64,000 nt of DNA from NCBI GenBank assembly GCA_016200005.1, contig JACQFP010000048.1, positions 1 through 64,000 of the forward strand, given 5' to 3'. Under the pieces are notes generated by a model. That model was not told the origin of the DNA and did not search any database. It was given only the letters and a program-made list of their open reading frames with translations. How positions within the stretch are numbered: position 1 is the first letter of the stretch; each line of letters starts with the position of its first letter. Position numbers and translations under genes: made by a program. The stretch is from Verrucomicrobiota bacterium (lineage in GTDB: Bacteria > Verrucomicrobiota > Verrucomicrobiia > Limisphaerales > PALSA-1396). Below, in pieces: positions 47,323 through 57,577 of the stretch.

Positions 47323-48153
47323 TCAGTGAACTCGCGCCCACTTCCACCGCGGGTCAGGGGCAACCCCTGAAGAATAATACTGAAAACCCAGGGAGCTGAC
47401 TTTCACCGATTCCGCATGCCCATCCACCCACCCCGTGACACACCGCTTGTTGTGACGGTTGTTGGGCCGTTGCGGGTTTACCGTCCACCAGTCATCACTC
47501 GGGCAGCGGAAGAGACAACTCGTTCTCTGCGGATTCTCGTCTTTCCAGTCGTCGGGACTTTTGGCGTTTGGATTCACAATCTCGGAGGTGTCGGCCAGAG
47601 CCATTGTATCAGATGGTTTGGTGACCGAAGAAGCTTTCCAGAAGGTGGCAGGATCGACCCAGCCGGCTAATTCACCCAGACTCAAACCGATGCCAAACCC
47701 AGCACCTCTGTCTGCAGACGCTATGATGCTGGGACAGGTGAAAATGGCAGGGTTCGTCGAGGCCGAAGGCCCCATGTAGGACCGCACTAGATCAGGCCAG
47801 TCTGTCTTATCGGGTTCGTAGATTATGGCGGTCCCCTGCGGCAGGGCTCCGGCTACTGCCGCCGGCACCAGCGTATTATTATTATCTTCCGCATACATCA
47901 CATAACCAATGCCGATCTGCCGCATGTTACTCAGGCACTTGATGGCCTTGGCTTTTTCCTTCGCCTTGGCCAGCGCCGGCAACAGCAACCCGGCCAGGAT
48001 CGCGATGATGGCAATCACGACCAGCAGTTCAATCAAGGTAAAGCCGCGGGAGAAAACAGGACCATGGCGTGGCGGCACGGTGTTTGGCGGTGTGTCCACA
48101 AGAGGACAAATTACATCCAATCGAGATGGTTGCGATTTCCAAAACGTGTTCAT
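47323..48153 (-). CDS. Pseudopilin-like H-X9-DG protein
   Basis: This 276-residue protein has [25 protein letters not shown] at about residue 37, and the C-terminal H-X9-DG block [12 protein letters not shown] followed by [10 protein letters not shown]. It belongs to the same subgroup as the pseudopilin at 61625 and the chimera at 32353. It heads a unit with the sialidase-VCBS and aminotransferase genes. Confidence 0.9.
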   Translation of the reverse strand: MNTFWKSQPSRLDVICPLVDTPPNTVPPRHGPVFSRGFTLIELLVVIAIIAILAGLLLPALAKAKEKAKAIKCLSNMRQIGIGYVMYAEDNNNTLVPAAVAGALPQGTAIIYEPDKTDWPDLVRSYMGPSASTNPAIFTCPSIIASADRGAGFGIGLSLGELAGWVDPATFWKASSVTKPSDTMALADTSEIVNPNAKSPDDWKDENPQRTSCLFRCPSDDWWTVNPQRPNNRHNKRCVTGWVDGHAESVKVSSLGFQYYSSGVAPDPRWKWARVH

Positions 48154-48169
48154 TCTTACATGTTGGTTC
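48149..48169. repeat. 21-bp exact repeat, copy 1
   Basis: The 21 bases (TTCATTCTTACATG then TTGGTTC) recur exactly at 49659-49679. Here they span the pseudopilin start codon and its leader. At the other site they lie just before the oxidoreductase start. This marks transfer of a leader segment between units. Confidence 0.85.
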
Positions 48170-48190
48170 TAGCAAACCATTGCACCGAAT

Positions 48191-48234
48191 TGAAACCCTA
48201 ACTACCGTTTTATCCTGAATTTGTTCTATTTTTC
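48191..48234 (-). promoter_or_regulatory. Shared bipartite element, copy E
   Basis: On the minus strand GAAAAATAGA and the core ATAAAACGGTAGT are 21 bases apart, 48 bp before the pseudopilin start. The core differs from consensus in its first bases. Confidence 0.55.
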
Positions 48235-48410
48235 CCGCTCCAAGGTGGATTAGGAGGCAGCAAGGCCAATAGCTCTCGTGCGGCTACGATCTCCTCGGTA
48301 GGAAATCCAAACTTTGGAAGCAGACATCTCCCTTGCGATCATTATTGAATCGATAGGAAGTTGCCTTGCAACCGGTCGTCGTCTTAGCGCAGTTGTGCGG
48401 TTGAGCAGAG

Positions 48411-49655
48411 CTAAAATCGATCTGCCCGAAAAGGGGTTGGATCAAATGTTGGTGTCGCTTTGAGAATTAAATCCGCCGCCAATCGCCCTGTTCCGGGAGC
48501 GGATTGAAGACCTAACATCTGATGTCCCGTTGCGAGCAAAAGGTTTTCATATTTTCCTGTGTATCCAATAATCGGGACGCCGTCGGGCGTACAGGGTCTC
48601 AATCCGCGCCAAATTTCGCGGACCTCGGGATTTTCGGGCAAGGAAAGAAACTGGCGTGTTCCGGCGAGAATCGCATCGACTCGCCTCGACGTGATAGAGT
48701 CGTCTTCGTTAACGAGTTCGAGAGTTCCAGCCAGGCGGACCGAATCACCTCGAGGGGTGACTGCGATTTTTCTCTCCACCAACAGCATCGGAATTTTCGG
48801 GCCGGGAGAAAAAGACGGGACGATAACCGCGTAACCTTTGCCGCCTAAAACTGGAATGCGGAGTTTCAGTCTCTTTGCGATCGAGTGTGACCAGGCTCCA
48901 GTAGCCAAGATATATTGGTCGGCTTTCATTTCTCCCCGAGTAGTACGAACGCCGCGAATTTGGCGACCTGCGATGTGAAAATCAAACACTTCGGCACCGG
49001 CAATAATTGTTGCTCCATTTTTGACGGCAGCTTCGGCCATGGCTTTGACAATCTGCAGAGGTTCTGCGTGGGCTTCTTCCGGAAAATAAACTCCGCCTCG
49101 GATCGCTCCGGTGAGCGACGGTTCGAGTGAGTGGACTTGCGATTCATTGAGGACTCTGCCCGGAATGCCGTGTTTGGCCACAAGTTCCATTTCCTGTACC
49201 GCGGCTTGGACACCTGGGAGGCTTTGGCCCACCATGAGGAGCCCGCGTTTCTCGAAGGCGATCTGCGGAAATTCGGCAGCTAATCCCGCATAAGCGTCGA
49301 GACTATACTTCGAAATTGCGGTTAGCGCCTGAACCGACCGTGCCATGAGCGGTCCGTTCATCGAACGTAAAAAACGAATGAGCCATCTTGTCAAAAGGAA
49401 ATCGGGGGACGGCTTGATGTAGAGCGGACTCTCCGGGTCGAGAAGCCAGCCGATCGACTTAAGCAACATTCCGGGCATGGGAAGGGGCAATGCGAAACAA
49501 GGGGTGAGCCAACCCGCATTACCGTAAGAACATCCATAGCCCATCTGGCCTTTGTCGATGACAGTGACTTGAGCTCCGCGTCCACTGAGTTCGCGCGCGG
49601 CAGCCATGCCAATGACGCCGCCTCCGATAATGAGGATGTCGGTTCGTGGTGACAT
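48411..49655 (-). CDS. DadA-like FAD-dependent D-amino acid dehydrogenase
   Basis: This 414-residue DAO-family flavoprotein has the dinucleotide motif ILIIGGGVIGMAAARELSGRG at the N-terminus, YGNAGWLTP, and the C-terminal GLRPCTPDGVPIIG and GHQMLGLQSAPGTGRLAAD blocks. This pattern is that of D-amino acid dehydrogenase and D-hydroxyproline dehydrogenase types. The start at 49655 (MSPRTD) is preferred over 49727, because the extra residues come from the 72-bp repeat. It would oxidise D-amino acids, passing electrons to the respiratory chain. It lies downstream of a truncated pseudopilin. Confidence 0.88.
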   Translation of the reverse strand: MSPRTDILIIGGGVIGMAAARELSGRGAQVTVIDKGQMGYGCSYGNAGWLTPCFALPLPMPGMLLKSIGWLLDPESPLYIKPSPDFLLTRWLIRFLRSMNGPLMARSVQALTAISKYSLDAYAGLAAEFPQIAFEKRGLLMVGQSLPGVQAAVQEMELVAKHGIPGRVLNESQVHSLEPSLTGAIRGGVYFPEEAHAEPLQIVKAMAEAAVKNGATIIAGAEVFDFHIAGRQIRGVRTTRGEMKADQYILATGAWSHSIAKRLKLRIPVLGGKGYAVIVPSFSPGPKIPMLLVERKIAVTPRGDSVRLAGTLELVNEDDSITSRRVDAILAGTRQFLSLPENPEVREIWRGLRPCTPDGVPIIGYTGKYENLLLATGHQMLGLQSAPGTGRLAADLILKATPTFDPTPFRADRF

Positions 49656-49658
49656 GAT

Positions 49659-49679
49659 TTCATTCTTACATGTTGGTTC
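49659..49679. repeat. 21-bp exact repeat, copy 2
   Basis: This is the exact partner of 48149-48169. It sits between the 72-bp repeat and the oxidoreductase start codon. Confidence 0.85.
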
Positions 49680-49680
49680 G

Positions 49681-49752
49681 GCGAGTTGCGCAAGAGTCAC
49701 CCCCTGAGCAATGAGTTTACTGAGCATTTGACAATTAAAGATTCGATTCCGC
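49681..49752 (-). repeat. 72-bp repeat, copy 2
   Basis: This copy is 64/72 identical to 47193-47264. Here it abuts directly the stop of the truncated pseudopilin, whereas in the other unit 58 bp separate it from a full-length pseudopilin gene. Confidence 0.85.
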
Positions 49753-49991
49753 TAACCAATGCCGATCTGCCTCATGTTACTCAGGCACTTGATGGACTTG
49801 GCTTTCTCCTTCGCCTTGGCCAGCGCCGGCAACAGCAACCCGGCCAGGATCGCGATGATTGCAATCACCACCAGCAGTTCGATCAGTGTGAATCCAGGAT
49901 GCTCAGGGCGATGCCGCGCGACGTTTCGCGAAGCACCTGCCGCGCGACGATTTAAGCCGCAGCAAGAAGTATCAGATTTGCTTGATGGCAT
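49752..49991 (-). pseudogene. Truncated pseudopilin (N-terminal part only)
   Basis: The 79 residues contain the leader, [25 protein letters not shown] and [23 protein letters not shown], then a stop. About 190 C-terminal residues, including the H-X9-DG region, are missing. The sequence up to the break is nearly identical to the pseudopilin at 47323. The start at 49991 places the shared element 43 bp upstream, as in intact units. The deletion ends at the 72-bp repeat. The protein might still insert in the membrane. Confidence 0.85.
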
Positions 49992-50425
49992 ACAAATCAC
50001 GGATACCAAACGGTACTAAGAATGAGAATTGCGACTACCAATTTTTGTGAAAATTGCGCTGTTTTCGGTTCCTTTCAGGACACCTTACTTCCATCCACCA
50101 AACCAGCATTCGTCAGGATGAAGATTGGAAATGCCGAGTGGCTTGATGAATTGAAACATTGTCGAGTCTGACGACCGATACGTGTTTGCCTGTTTGTGAA
50201 CGGCAACCTGAGCGAGATTGACACAAGCATAAAACCATTCAGAATCATCCAATGCAGTTCGCCAGCATCAATATGATGGGCATTCACCTTCGCACCCGGC
50301 GTGTTATTGGAAGAGAGCGGTTCTTAACGCCCGGATCAGGATTGGGTTCGACGGGCACATTGAGCAATCTCCAAGCTCGAAATCGACCATCGTGAGTTTC
50401 ATCCGGCACTGCACAGAAAGCGCGT
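49992..50425. other. Divergent intergenic region before the AraC gene
   Basis: The region contains shared element F close to the truncated pseudopilin. The remaining 350 bp up to the AraC start show no gene or RNA. Confidence 0.4.
50023..50068 (-). promoter_or_regulatory. Shared bipartite element, copy F
   Basis: On the minus strand GAAAACAGCG is followed after 21 bases by AAAAATTGGTAGT, 43 bp before the truncated pseudopilin. It is retained although the gene is broken, so it may now serve the oxidoreductase. Confidence 0.65.
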
Positions 50426-51358
50426 ATGTCTGAAGTTGTTGTGCGACCGACCAAGTTGAGTGATCTCTCCTGGTTGCTGGACGTAAAGGAAACTGGGCAG
50501 CCTTTGACCGAACTCTCCCCCATCCGGGTCCAGAAAAATACCGTCCATTCCGGCCAACACTACGCCACGCCGACGTGTCACATGTACTGTGAATTCGGGT
50601 TCATTCTGAAAGGCGCGGGATTGTTCTTCGTGGAGCGAGAAGAGGCGGAAACCCAGCCGGGTGATGTTTTCCTCGGAGAACCCGGGGTGCCGCATTGCGG
50701 AAAGACCTTGAAATATCCCTCCGCGCATATCGTCATTTATTTCCTGCCCAGTGTTTTGATCGAAATGGGGCCGGAAAGCGAAGGTTCAAGGGTGCTCCAT
50801 CGATTTACCGGGAGCCATTCTCTGAAGGAACGCCTGGTCCGGCCTCCTCCTGGGCTGCGCCGGCGTTTGAAATCGGGTTTTGAAGAGATTTTAAACGAGT
50901 TTGAAAAGAAGGATTTTGGCCGGGAGATCCGATTGCGGAATTTGTTGACCGAGCTACTTGTTGAATTGATGCGCTGGGAACAGCGCGAAGGTCGCCGGAC
51001 GGGAACCATCGAAACGGAGGCGGACTGGAAGCATATCAACAAAATTTTACATTATCTCCGGGAACACTCCACCGAGCCGATTTATTCGCAGGCGCTGGCG
51101 CAGGCGGTCGGTTTGGGCGAGTGGCGCGTGAACGCATTGTTCCAAGGTGCGCTGGGGATGTCCTGGGTAAAATATCTGCAAAGCTACCGTATTCATCGGG
51201 CGGCCGCCTTGTTGAGTGAGCCCGGCAGCAACGTCACCGAGACAGCATTTGCGGTCGGTTTTGAAAGTCTGAGCCACTTCAATGCGATCTTTCGCTCCCT
51301 CATGGGTGTTTCCCCGAGCGAGTATGCGAACATCTCGGTGCAGAAGAAAGCCGATTGA
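50426..51358 (+). CDS. AraC-family transcriptional regulator with cupin domain
   Basis: This 310-residue paralogue of the regulator at 13842 has an N-terminal cupin sensor (GAGLFFVEREEAETQPGDVF, PGVPHCG). The C-terminal AraC double helix-turn-helix (YSQALAQAVGLGEWRVNALF, TETAFAVGFESLSHFNAIF) ends in the LMGVSPSEYAN motif. It lies between a unit on its left and a tandem pseudopilin pair on its right. It is a candidate for binding the shared 21-bp-spaced element, one copy of which lies in its own upstream region. Confidence 0.92.
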   Translation: MSEVVVRPTKLSDLSWLLDVKETGQPLTELSPIRVQKNTVHSGQHYATPTCHMYCEFGFILKGAGLFFVEREEAETQPGDVFLGEPGVPHCGKTLKYPSAHIVIYFLPSVLIEMGPESEGSRVLHRFTGSHSLKERLVRPPPGLRRRLKSGFEEILNEFEKKDFGREIRLRNLLTELLVELMRWEQREGRRTGTIETEADWKHINKILHYLREHSTEPIYSQALAQAVGLGEWRVNALFQGALGMSWVKYLQSYRIHRAAALLSEPGSNVTETAFAVGFESLSHFNAIFRSLMGVSPSEYANISVQKKAD

Positions 51359-51425
51359 ATTTTGGTGTCACATTCGAGTTCAAGGATGGAGATAGGTTGA
51401 AAAGAAGCCAGGCAGCGTGGGTCAC

Positions 51426-52244
<819 letters not shown>

Positions 52245-52343
52245 AACGTTCAGCCTTACTTTGGAAATCACGCGACGTATAAAGCGCAACACATCAGGCT
52301 CCCTCGTGTCCACGCGACGAGTTAGAACGCAGGTGCGGACGAC

Positions 52344-53186
52344 TCAATCTTCAAGGTACCAAAACGAGTGGACCGCCTTGCCTGCTTTATCGACCTGCCA
52401 GAGCTTTTTGAACGGTACGCGCTCTACGTGTCCATCTAGCAGCGTGACATTGGCGCCGTTGTTGTGGACCGTGGGTCGAGCATCATTGTACGCGTAACCT
52501 TGGTCATCGCCACTGGAATCCAGCACCTTGTCATGATCCATGTCCATTGTGAACGGCGTGTACAAAGGGGAGTAAACGTAATGCGTGATGGAGTCCATGA
52601 AGATCAAGGCGTCATCCGGTCTTTTGACGCGCGAGGCTCTCAGAGGCGGGGTTTTTGGCCCGTAGTAGAATGGGGCGGTGAGCGGGTCTCCAGTGCCGAA
52701 GTTGGCACCGATCCAGCAATTCCAGCCGTAGCCTGTCACGGTGGCGAACGGCGGCGACCCGACCTTGCCAGCCGGGCATTTGCGAAGGTCCCAGTTGAAG
52801 ACATCCGCCGCCCCGAAGTTGGTGCCTTCCTGCGTGGGCTTTGCCACGTAGGGCGCCAGTTTCTGAAACAGGAACGGCAGCGTGAAAATATAATCGTCTG
52901 CCATATAAGGAATGCGGTCGTTGTAGTCGCCCAAATACATGAGCGTGGCGAGGCCCCAATTTTTCATGTTGGAGGCACACTTGGTGGTGTGGGCTTTGCC
53001 CTTGGCTTTTGCCAGGGCGGGCAACAACAATCCAGCGAGGATGGCGATGATCGCAATGACCACCAACAGCTCGATCAGCGTGAAGCCGCTGCGACCGGAG
53101 CCATGCCGCACGCTGTTTGACGGGTTACGCAACGTGGGTCGGTTCGAATTAAACCGAGGATATTGAGATTCGCTTTCTACATGCAT
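52344..53186 (-). CDS. Pseudopilin-like H-X9-DG protein
   Basis: This 280-residue protein has [19 protein letters not shown] at about 34, H-X9-DG as [12 protein letters not shown], and the end SFWYLED shared with 8742 and 12815. It is the first of a tandem pair and has a shared bipartite element 45 bp before its start. The tandem arrangement probably arose by duplication, with the paralogue at 51426 then diverging. Confidence 0.9.
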   Translation of the reverse strand: MHVESESQYPRFNSNRPTLRNPSNSVRHGSGRSGFTLIELLVVIAIIAILAGLLLPALAKAKGKAHTTKCASNMKNWGLATLMYLGDYNDRIPYMADDYIFTLPFLFQKLAPYVAKPTQEGTNFGAADVFNWDLRKCPAGKVGSPPFATVTGYGWNCWIGANFGTGDPLTAPFYYGPKTPPLRASRVKRPDDALIFMDSITHYVYSPLYTPFTMDMDHDKVLDSSGDDQGYAYNDARPTVHNNGANVTLLDGHVERVPFKKLWQVDKAGKAVHSFWYLED

Positions 53187-53213
53187 TTCGCGTGCAATAA
53201 GATGGAATTCTAC

Positions 53214-53274
53214 TGAGAATTAACTTTCAAACTACCATTTTTCGCTCAAACATACGCTGTTTTCTGAGCCTTCG
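53214..53274 (-). promoter_or_regulatory. Shared bipartite element, copy G
   Basis: On the minus strand GAAAACAGCG and GAAAAATGGTAGT are 21 bases apart, and the core ends 45 bp before the pseudopilin start. Together with copy C it fits the consensus best. Confidence 0.65.
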
Positions 53275-53393
53275 ATTATTGGTTCCGTCGTTCGGGGAGG
53301 CGCCTAATTGGTCGCGCCCTTTGAGTCGTAGAGCAAGCCATTGGTAGCCGCTGCGTAGTTCTTTGAAAAGGAATGCCCGCCCGCCCGCGCGAT

Positions 53394-54284
53394 TCATCGA
53401 GGTAATAAATCCGAAGACGGCTTCGACTGGCCTACGAGGAAGCACTTGGCCATGCGTTTTCCAATCTCCAGCTTGGCATCTTTTCCAAAGTGAAGTTTGT
53501 CACTCTTGAGCGGCAAGTCTCGCGTACTCACAAAAACAATTTTGTCGTCAACACTGGCGGCAGCAACCTGTTTCTTTGTCGTAGTCTGCCGGGAGGCATT
53601 GGATTGACTCGCTGCGATTTCGCCAAGCACGGTCCGCATTCCGTCTGCCGCGCCAGGATACTGCGCGTTAATTCGGGCCGTGAGATTGGAAGCAAGCTGG
53701 AGCAAACGAATATCGGCGACCACTGCTTCGGCAGAGCTATTGCTTTCACCCTGGATATAGAGGAAGCCGCGCACGTTGAAGGCCTGTCCCTCTTTCGAGA
53801 GTGCAGCCAAGGCGGTACCCACCGTGTCCCGCAAATGACCCCACATGTGACCACGACCGGAGTTGGTCTCGAAGTTGGATTTATCCCAATAGGCATTACC
53901 ACCGCCTCCCCGACACGCCTTGATGATCACAAAGTTCGTGCGCCCCGCCATGTGAAGTGTTCGGGCAAAGCCAAACTCCGGCCCCCAGAACATCGGATTC
54001 GCTCCACCGTCACCCTGTTGCAACTGGAGGGGTACGAAAGCGCCTCCTGAATCGCCGTACAGGATTGGCGGGTAATGATTGTTGGTGGGATTGACGTTCG
54101 ACCAGAAAATACGAGTACTGGCGTCCCCCGGATACGGACCGGGAATGCAATCTGCGTCTTCAAGCTCGGTCGTGCCAAGGGCATTTGACTGCCCGGTCAG
54201 GATGTAGATATCCACGGGGGCGGCTGCCGTTTGCATGGCGACGAATAGACTGATCGTGACTTGTAGCATCGAACGATATGACAT
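53394..54284 (-). CDS. Secreted sialate O-acetylesterase-like (SASA) protein
   Basis: This 296-residue protein has a signal peptide (MSYRSMLQVTISLFVAMQTAAA). The SASA/DUF303 carbohydrate-esterase fold shows the nucleophile in GQSNALG (S33), a YIQGESN block and the Asp-His pair in SDKLHFG. Members remove O-acetyl groups from sugars such as sialic acid or xylan. It follows the SGNH gene on the same strand and ends the glycan-degradation cluster. Confidence 0.85.
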   Translation of the reverse strand: MSYRSMLQVTISLFVAMQTAAAPVDIYILTGQSNALGTTELEDADCIPGPYPGDASTRIFWSNVNPTNNHYPPILYGDSGGAFVPLQLQQGDGGANPMFWGPEFGFARTLHMAGRTNFVIIKACRGGGGNAYWDKSNFETNSGRGHMWGHLRDTVGTALAALSKEGQAFNVRGFLYIQGESNSSAEAVVADIRLLQLASNLTARINAQYPGAADGMRTVLGEIAASQSNASRQTTTKKQVAAASVDDKIVFVSTRDLPLKSDKLHFGKDAKLEIGKRMAKCFLVGQSKPSSDLLPR

Positions 54285-54325
54285 GATCGGTATTTCTGGC
54301 TTAAACGTGTAAAGAACCAAGCCGT

Positions 54326-55633
54326 TCAAGGGGCCACTTTTCGCGTCGAGATTTGCGCCTGTTCTTGGAGCCAACGGGTTAGCAATTGTTTCGGCGATGA
54401 CTTGTCTCCGGCCTTCCGTTCAATTGGGTCGAGATCGTGCCCCCGGATGATCGTGCGCGCGAGGTCCTGCCGGTGGCGTTCGGCACGCTGCAGGCTCGGC
54501 GTAAACACCGACGGCAGGATGCCGATACAGTCAAACTCCCGCTTCACGTAGCTGATGCTCGAGTTGTACAGTTCACTGTAGTTTCGGATAAACCATTCCT
54601 CGTTTGTATCGGTTGCTGTTGCCGGGACGGCCACGACCACGAGGTCCGGCTTCTGTGCGCGGATGCCAGCCGCCGACTGCACGATCTTCGCCATCGACTG
54701 ATCTGGCACGGCCCACGGGATCACCGTCACCTGAGCGTTCGGATTGATCCCTCGCAGCGCCTGAACGATGAACTTGTCGGCCGGCTCCATTGCAATCACC
54801 TTCACCGGCTCGCCTTTCGCGAGTTTCGCCCGCGTGAACGGAATCCCGGGAACGGGCGCCGGTACGTTTGCGAGCGAGATGCTCCGTCTTGTCATCGCAC
54901 GAATAACCTCCTGCGCAATCACCTTGTGCCCATTCATGTTTGGGTGGATCCACTCGCTCATTAACATCATCCAGGCCGTCGCGTCCTTCGCACGAATGCC
55001 CTCGAATGCACGGTACACGTCGGCCACTGGCACCTTCTCTTCAGTCCCGATCTGGCGGACCATGTCTGCGTAAGGTGACAACTGCTCGAATGGCCACCCT
55101 TCACTGCCGTGGTACACCGAACTCGGAGTGCATAGCACCACTTCGACCCCGGCAGCCTTGCAGAACCTCACAATCTGTGCCTGGTTGTCATGCGACTGCT
55201 GCGCGGGCATTGGGTTGGGGTGGCGAATGTCGTTCATGCCGAACGCGACAACCACCAGCGCAGGTTTCCGATCAAGCACGTCCGCGCGGATGCGAGCCAG
55301 GCCGTTGGCAGAGGTCTGTGAACTGATGCCCGCATTGATCATTTCCAACTTTGCCTTCGGGTAATGCCGCCTCAGTCCGATGCCCACCATGTCGCACCAC
55401 GCACGCGCGGCACCGGAATGGTAGTAAATGCCGGTGATGGAGTCACCGAAGCAGACGATGCGGACGGCCTCTTTACCCTCTTGCAGAAGCTGCACAGTAC
55501 GCGGACAGCCTTTGTCTGCTCCACCAAAGCCTTTTGCTACAAAACCAAAGAGCAAAAATAAACAAACCAAAGGCAAAATCCCTTTTGAATGGATGGGGTG
55601 GTAAACTTCACTTTGAGATGTTGATTCAGACAT
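54326..55633 (-). CDS. Secreted SGNH hydrolase with degenerate second domain
   Basis: The start MSESTSQSEVYHP gives 435 residues and a hydrophobic signal segment (LPLVCLFLLFGFVAKGFGG). The first domain is a complete SGNH esterase: CFGDSITG with S65, AGISSQT, GMNDIR and the Asp/His equivalent in SEWIHPNMNGH. The second half (about 280-435) resembles another SGNH-like alpha/beta layer (KPDLVVVAVPATATD) without the catalytic serine, so it may be a binding or regulatory copy. The frame is open up to 55882 inside the neighbouring gene. 55693 is an alternative start. Confidence 0.82.
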   Translation of the reverse strand: MSESTSQSEVYHPIHSKGILPLVCLFLLFGFVAKGFGGADKGCPRTVQLLQEGKEAVRIVCFGDSITGIYYHSGAARAWCDMVGIGLRRHYPKAKLEMINAGISSQTSANGLARIRADVLDRKPALVVVAFGMNDIRHPNPMPAQQSHDNQAQIVRFCKAAGVEVVLCTPSSVYHGSEGWPFEQLSPYADMVRQIGTEEKVPVADVYRAFEGIRAKDATAWMMLMSEWIHPNMNGHKVIAQEVIRAMTRRSISLANVPAPVPGIPFTRAKLAKGEPVKVIAMEPADKFIVQALRGINPNAQVTVIPWAVPDQSMAKIVQSAAGIRAQKPDLVVVAVPATATDTNEEWFIRNYSELYNSSISYVKREFDCIGILPSVFTPSLQRAERHRQDLARTIIRGHDLDPIERKAGDKSSPKQLLTRWLQEQAQISTRKVAP

Positions 55634-55728
55634 TGGCTCTCTTCGGTATTTGCTTACTATACCAGTTTTCGCTATCCGCTTCTTAACGCTCATTCGTTTC
55701 CACTGGAGACTCGATCGCAGCGAAAGCC

Positions 55729-57528
55729 TTATCCACCCCAGTAAGGCCCAAACCGTCCGTCGCGAATCTGGTTTCCCAACTTTTTGAAAAAGTGGATTGT
55801 TCGGGGCGCCTTTTTCAAATCCAGGTTTTGAAGACGCCATAGAGTTTCTTCCTTGTGCCCGCAGCGGCTGATCCAACACCACTCAAAGACGTCCCCAACT
55901 CCAACATCCCAGAAGGTCACGCCATGAGATCCTGCCTCGTAAAGCTTGGGAAGATTCGGATAGAGAGTTCCGCTATAGAAAAGGCCGGGACTGAAGCGGA
56001 TGCCCTGCGGCTGGCAAACCTCACGAAGGAATTCCAGGTTCAGTTTAGATGAACTAACCCCAAAGCCTTGCTCGGTGAAAACTTCATCCACCAATTTCTC
56101 CGCCACGAGCCGGCGCAGGTCCACTCCGTAGTTGAGATCGTCCTGCGCGGTGCCGTTGATGATGACGCTCGACGCAAGCTGCTGGCTGCTGCCGCGACGT
56201 TGTTGCTCCTGATCGAGCATCGCGCGCAATTCCCGCATGAATTTCGTGACCACATCCGAACGAAAGGAGCCGATCAGTGGATCCGATTCGGGAATTTGTC
56301 GCGGGTCAATGCCGTGTTGGTCCTGGAAAAGCTGTCGGGCAGGCGGTTCGTAAAGAACCAAAGGGTAGCCACGAGTGAAGACAAGGTTGGCACCGTCGGC
56401 GCCAAACTGAACCTGTTCCTGCAACAGGGCGATCAGGTGGGCGCGGACTTCCGGCACGGCCCAACTCATCCTCGTCACGGGCGTGCCGTCGCGGTCCTCA
56501 CATCTCCACTGCGGATTATTTTGGTAAAATGGTGATTCCCAGTAGTCGGAGTACGGCTCAAAAAAACTCCAGCCCGCCGGCCGGATACCCACGTGAACCT
56601 GCATGCCGAGCTGGTGGGCGCGCTCGATCAACGCTTTGACGGGGATGATCTTTTGTTTCGCCAGCGCACGTGTAGCTTCTACAAAATGGCGGTCCCCGAC
56701 ACGCGGAAACATTTCTGACTGCCATCCCTTCAGGAAACCAACTTTGGTCGGGTAGTTGACCTTGTCCGCGCCAGGAGACTGCAAGATGAGTGTTCCAAAG
56801 TCGGTGTCCCGGAATATTTCCACTTGCGACAAGAGCGCAGAGGCGGTTCGCTGGCTTCGATAAAACATGTCGCTGAAACCGTCGCTTGTGGCGGTGAGCA
56901 CTCGATTGGTACTGCTACCCTTCTCGGTTTCGATTCTACGGACTTCCTCCTCCGTCAACGGAATCAATTTCACATGGGTGATGCCACACGCCGCAACCAC
57001 ACCCGTAGTTTGCGGACGGAACAGCAACCTGCTTTCCTTGCGCAAGCGGACGGCGCGGAAGAATACTTCCTCCGAATTCCCATAATAATCGCCGAGACTG
57101 TTGAAGCGTGGAATCGAAGGTGGGTCGGTGTCGAGCCGAAGCCAAGCGGTAGTGGGGAGTTCCGGCGCGCTGAAAAGACCCACAAAGATGGCGTACCAAC
57201 CTTCCAACTCCGGCGCTATTGAAAGTTCGGGCGCATCGGCCTCCGGCGGCGCCCAGACCATCTTGCCTTCATAACCATTTAGCATCCGATACGGGATGAG
57301 CTTCCAGCGTTTCCGCTTGAGAACCATATTGGACAATGCTGAACGGGGCTGGCATCGGGACAGATCAGTAATCACGATCGCATTGGTCGAATTGCTCCAG
57401 TCCGTCAAGGCGGCGCCTGCCCAAGGTTGAGCGGGTTTGACAGGTTCGCTTCGCGCGAGCAGCGGCTTCGTAATACTTGAACAAAACAGAATGGCGAGCA
57501 GCGTGAGCCGCGAGAAAGAGTTTCGCAT
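55729..57528 (-). CDS. Secreted TIM-barrel glycosidase-like protein, copy 1
   Basis: This 599-residue protein starts MRNSFSRLTLLAILFCSS, a signal peptide. An N-terminal beta domain (20-190) precedes a TIM-barrel-like region (240-560) with QVHVGIRPAGWSFF, WRCEDRDGTPVTRMSWAVPEV, GADGANLVFTRGYPLVLYEPP and GVTFWDVGVGDVFEWCW. The layout is that of family-10-like or GH-A barrels, but I do not recognise the exact family. It is very similar along its length to the protein at 59712. The two copies flank a sialidase gene. Confidence 0.75.
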   Translation of the reverse strand: MRNSFSRLTLLAILFCSSITKPLLARSEPVKPAQPWAGAALTDWSNSTNAIVITDLSRCQPRSALSNMVLKRKRWKLIPYRMLNGYEGKMVWAPPEADAPELSIAPELEGWYAIFVGLFSAPELPTTAWLRLDTDPPSIPRFNSLGDYYGNSEEVFFRAVRLRKESRLLFRPQTTGVVAACGITHVKLIPLTEEEVRRIETEKGSSTNRVLTATSDGFSDMFYRSQRTASALLSQVEIFRDTDFGTLILQSPGADKVNYPTKVGFLKGWQSEMFPRVGDRHFVEATRALAKQKIIPVKALIERAHQLGMQVHVGIRPAGWSFFEPYSDYWESPFYQNNPQWRCEDRDGTPVTRMSWAVPEVRAHLIALLQEQVQFGADGANLVFTRGYPLVLYEPPARQLFQDQHGIDPRQIPESDPLIGSFRSDVVTKFMRELRAMLDQEQQRRGSSQQLASSVIINGTAQDDLNYGVDLRRLVAEKLVDEVFTEQGFGVSSSKLNLEFLREVCQPQGIRFSPGLFYSGTLYPNLPKLYEAGSHGVTFWDVGVGDVFEWCWISRCGHKEETLWRLQNLDLKKAPRTIHFFKKLGNQIRDGRFGPYWGG

Positions 57529-57577
57529 ACTAAGGCATTCCAGATTGTTGATTAGGAATATTTTCAGGGTGACGTGT

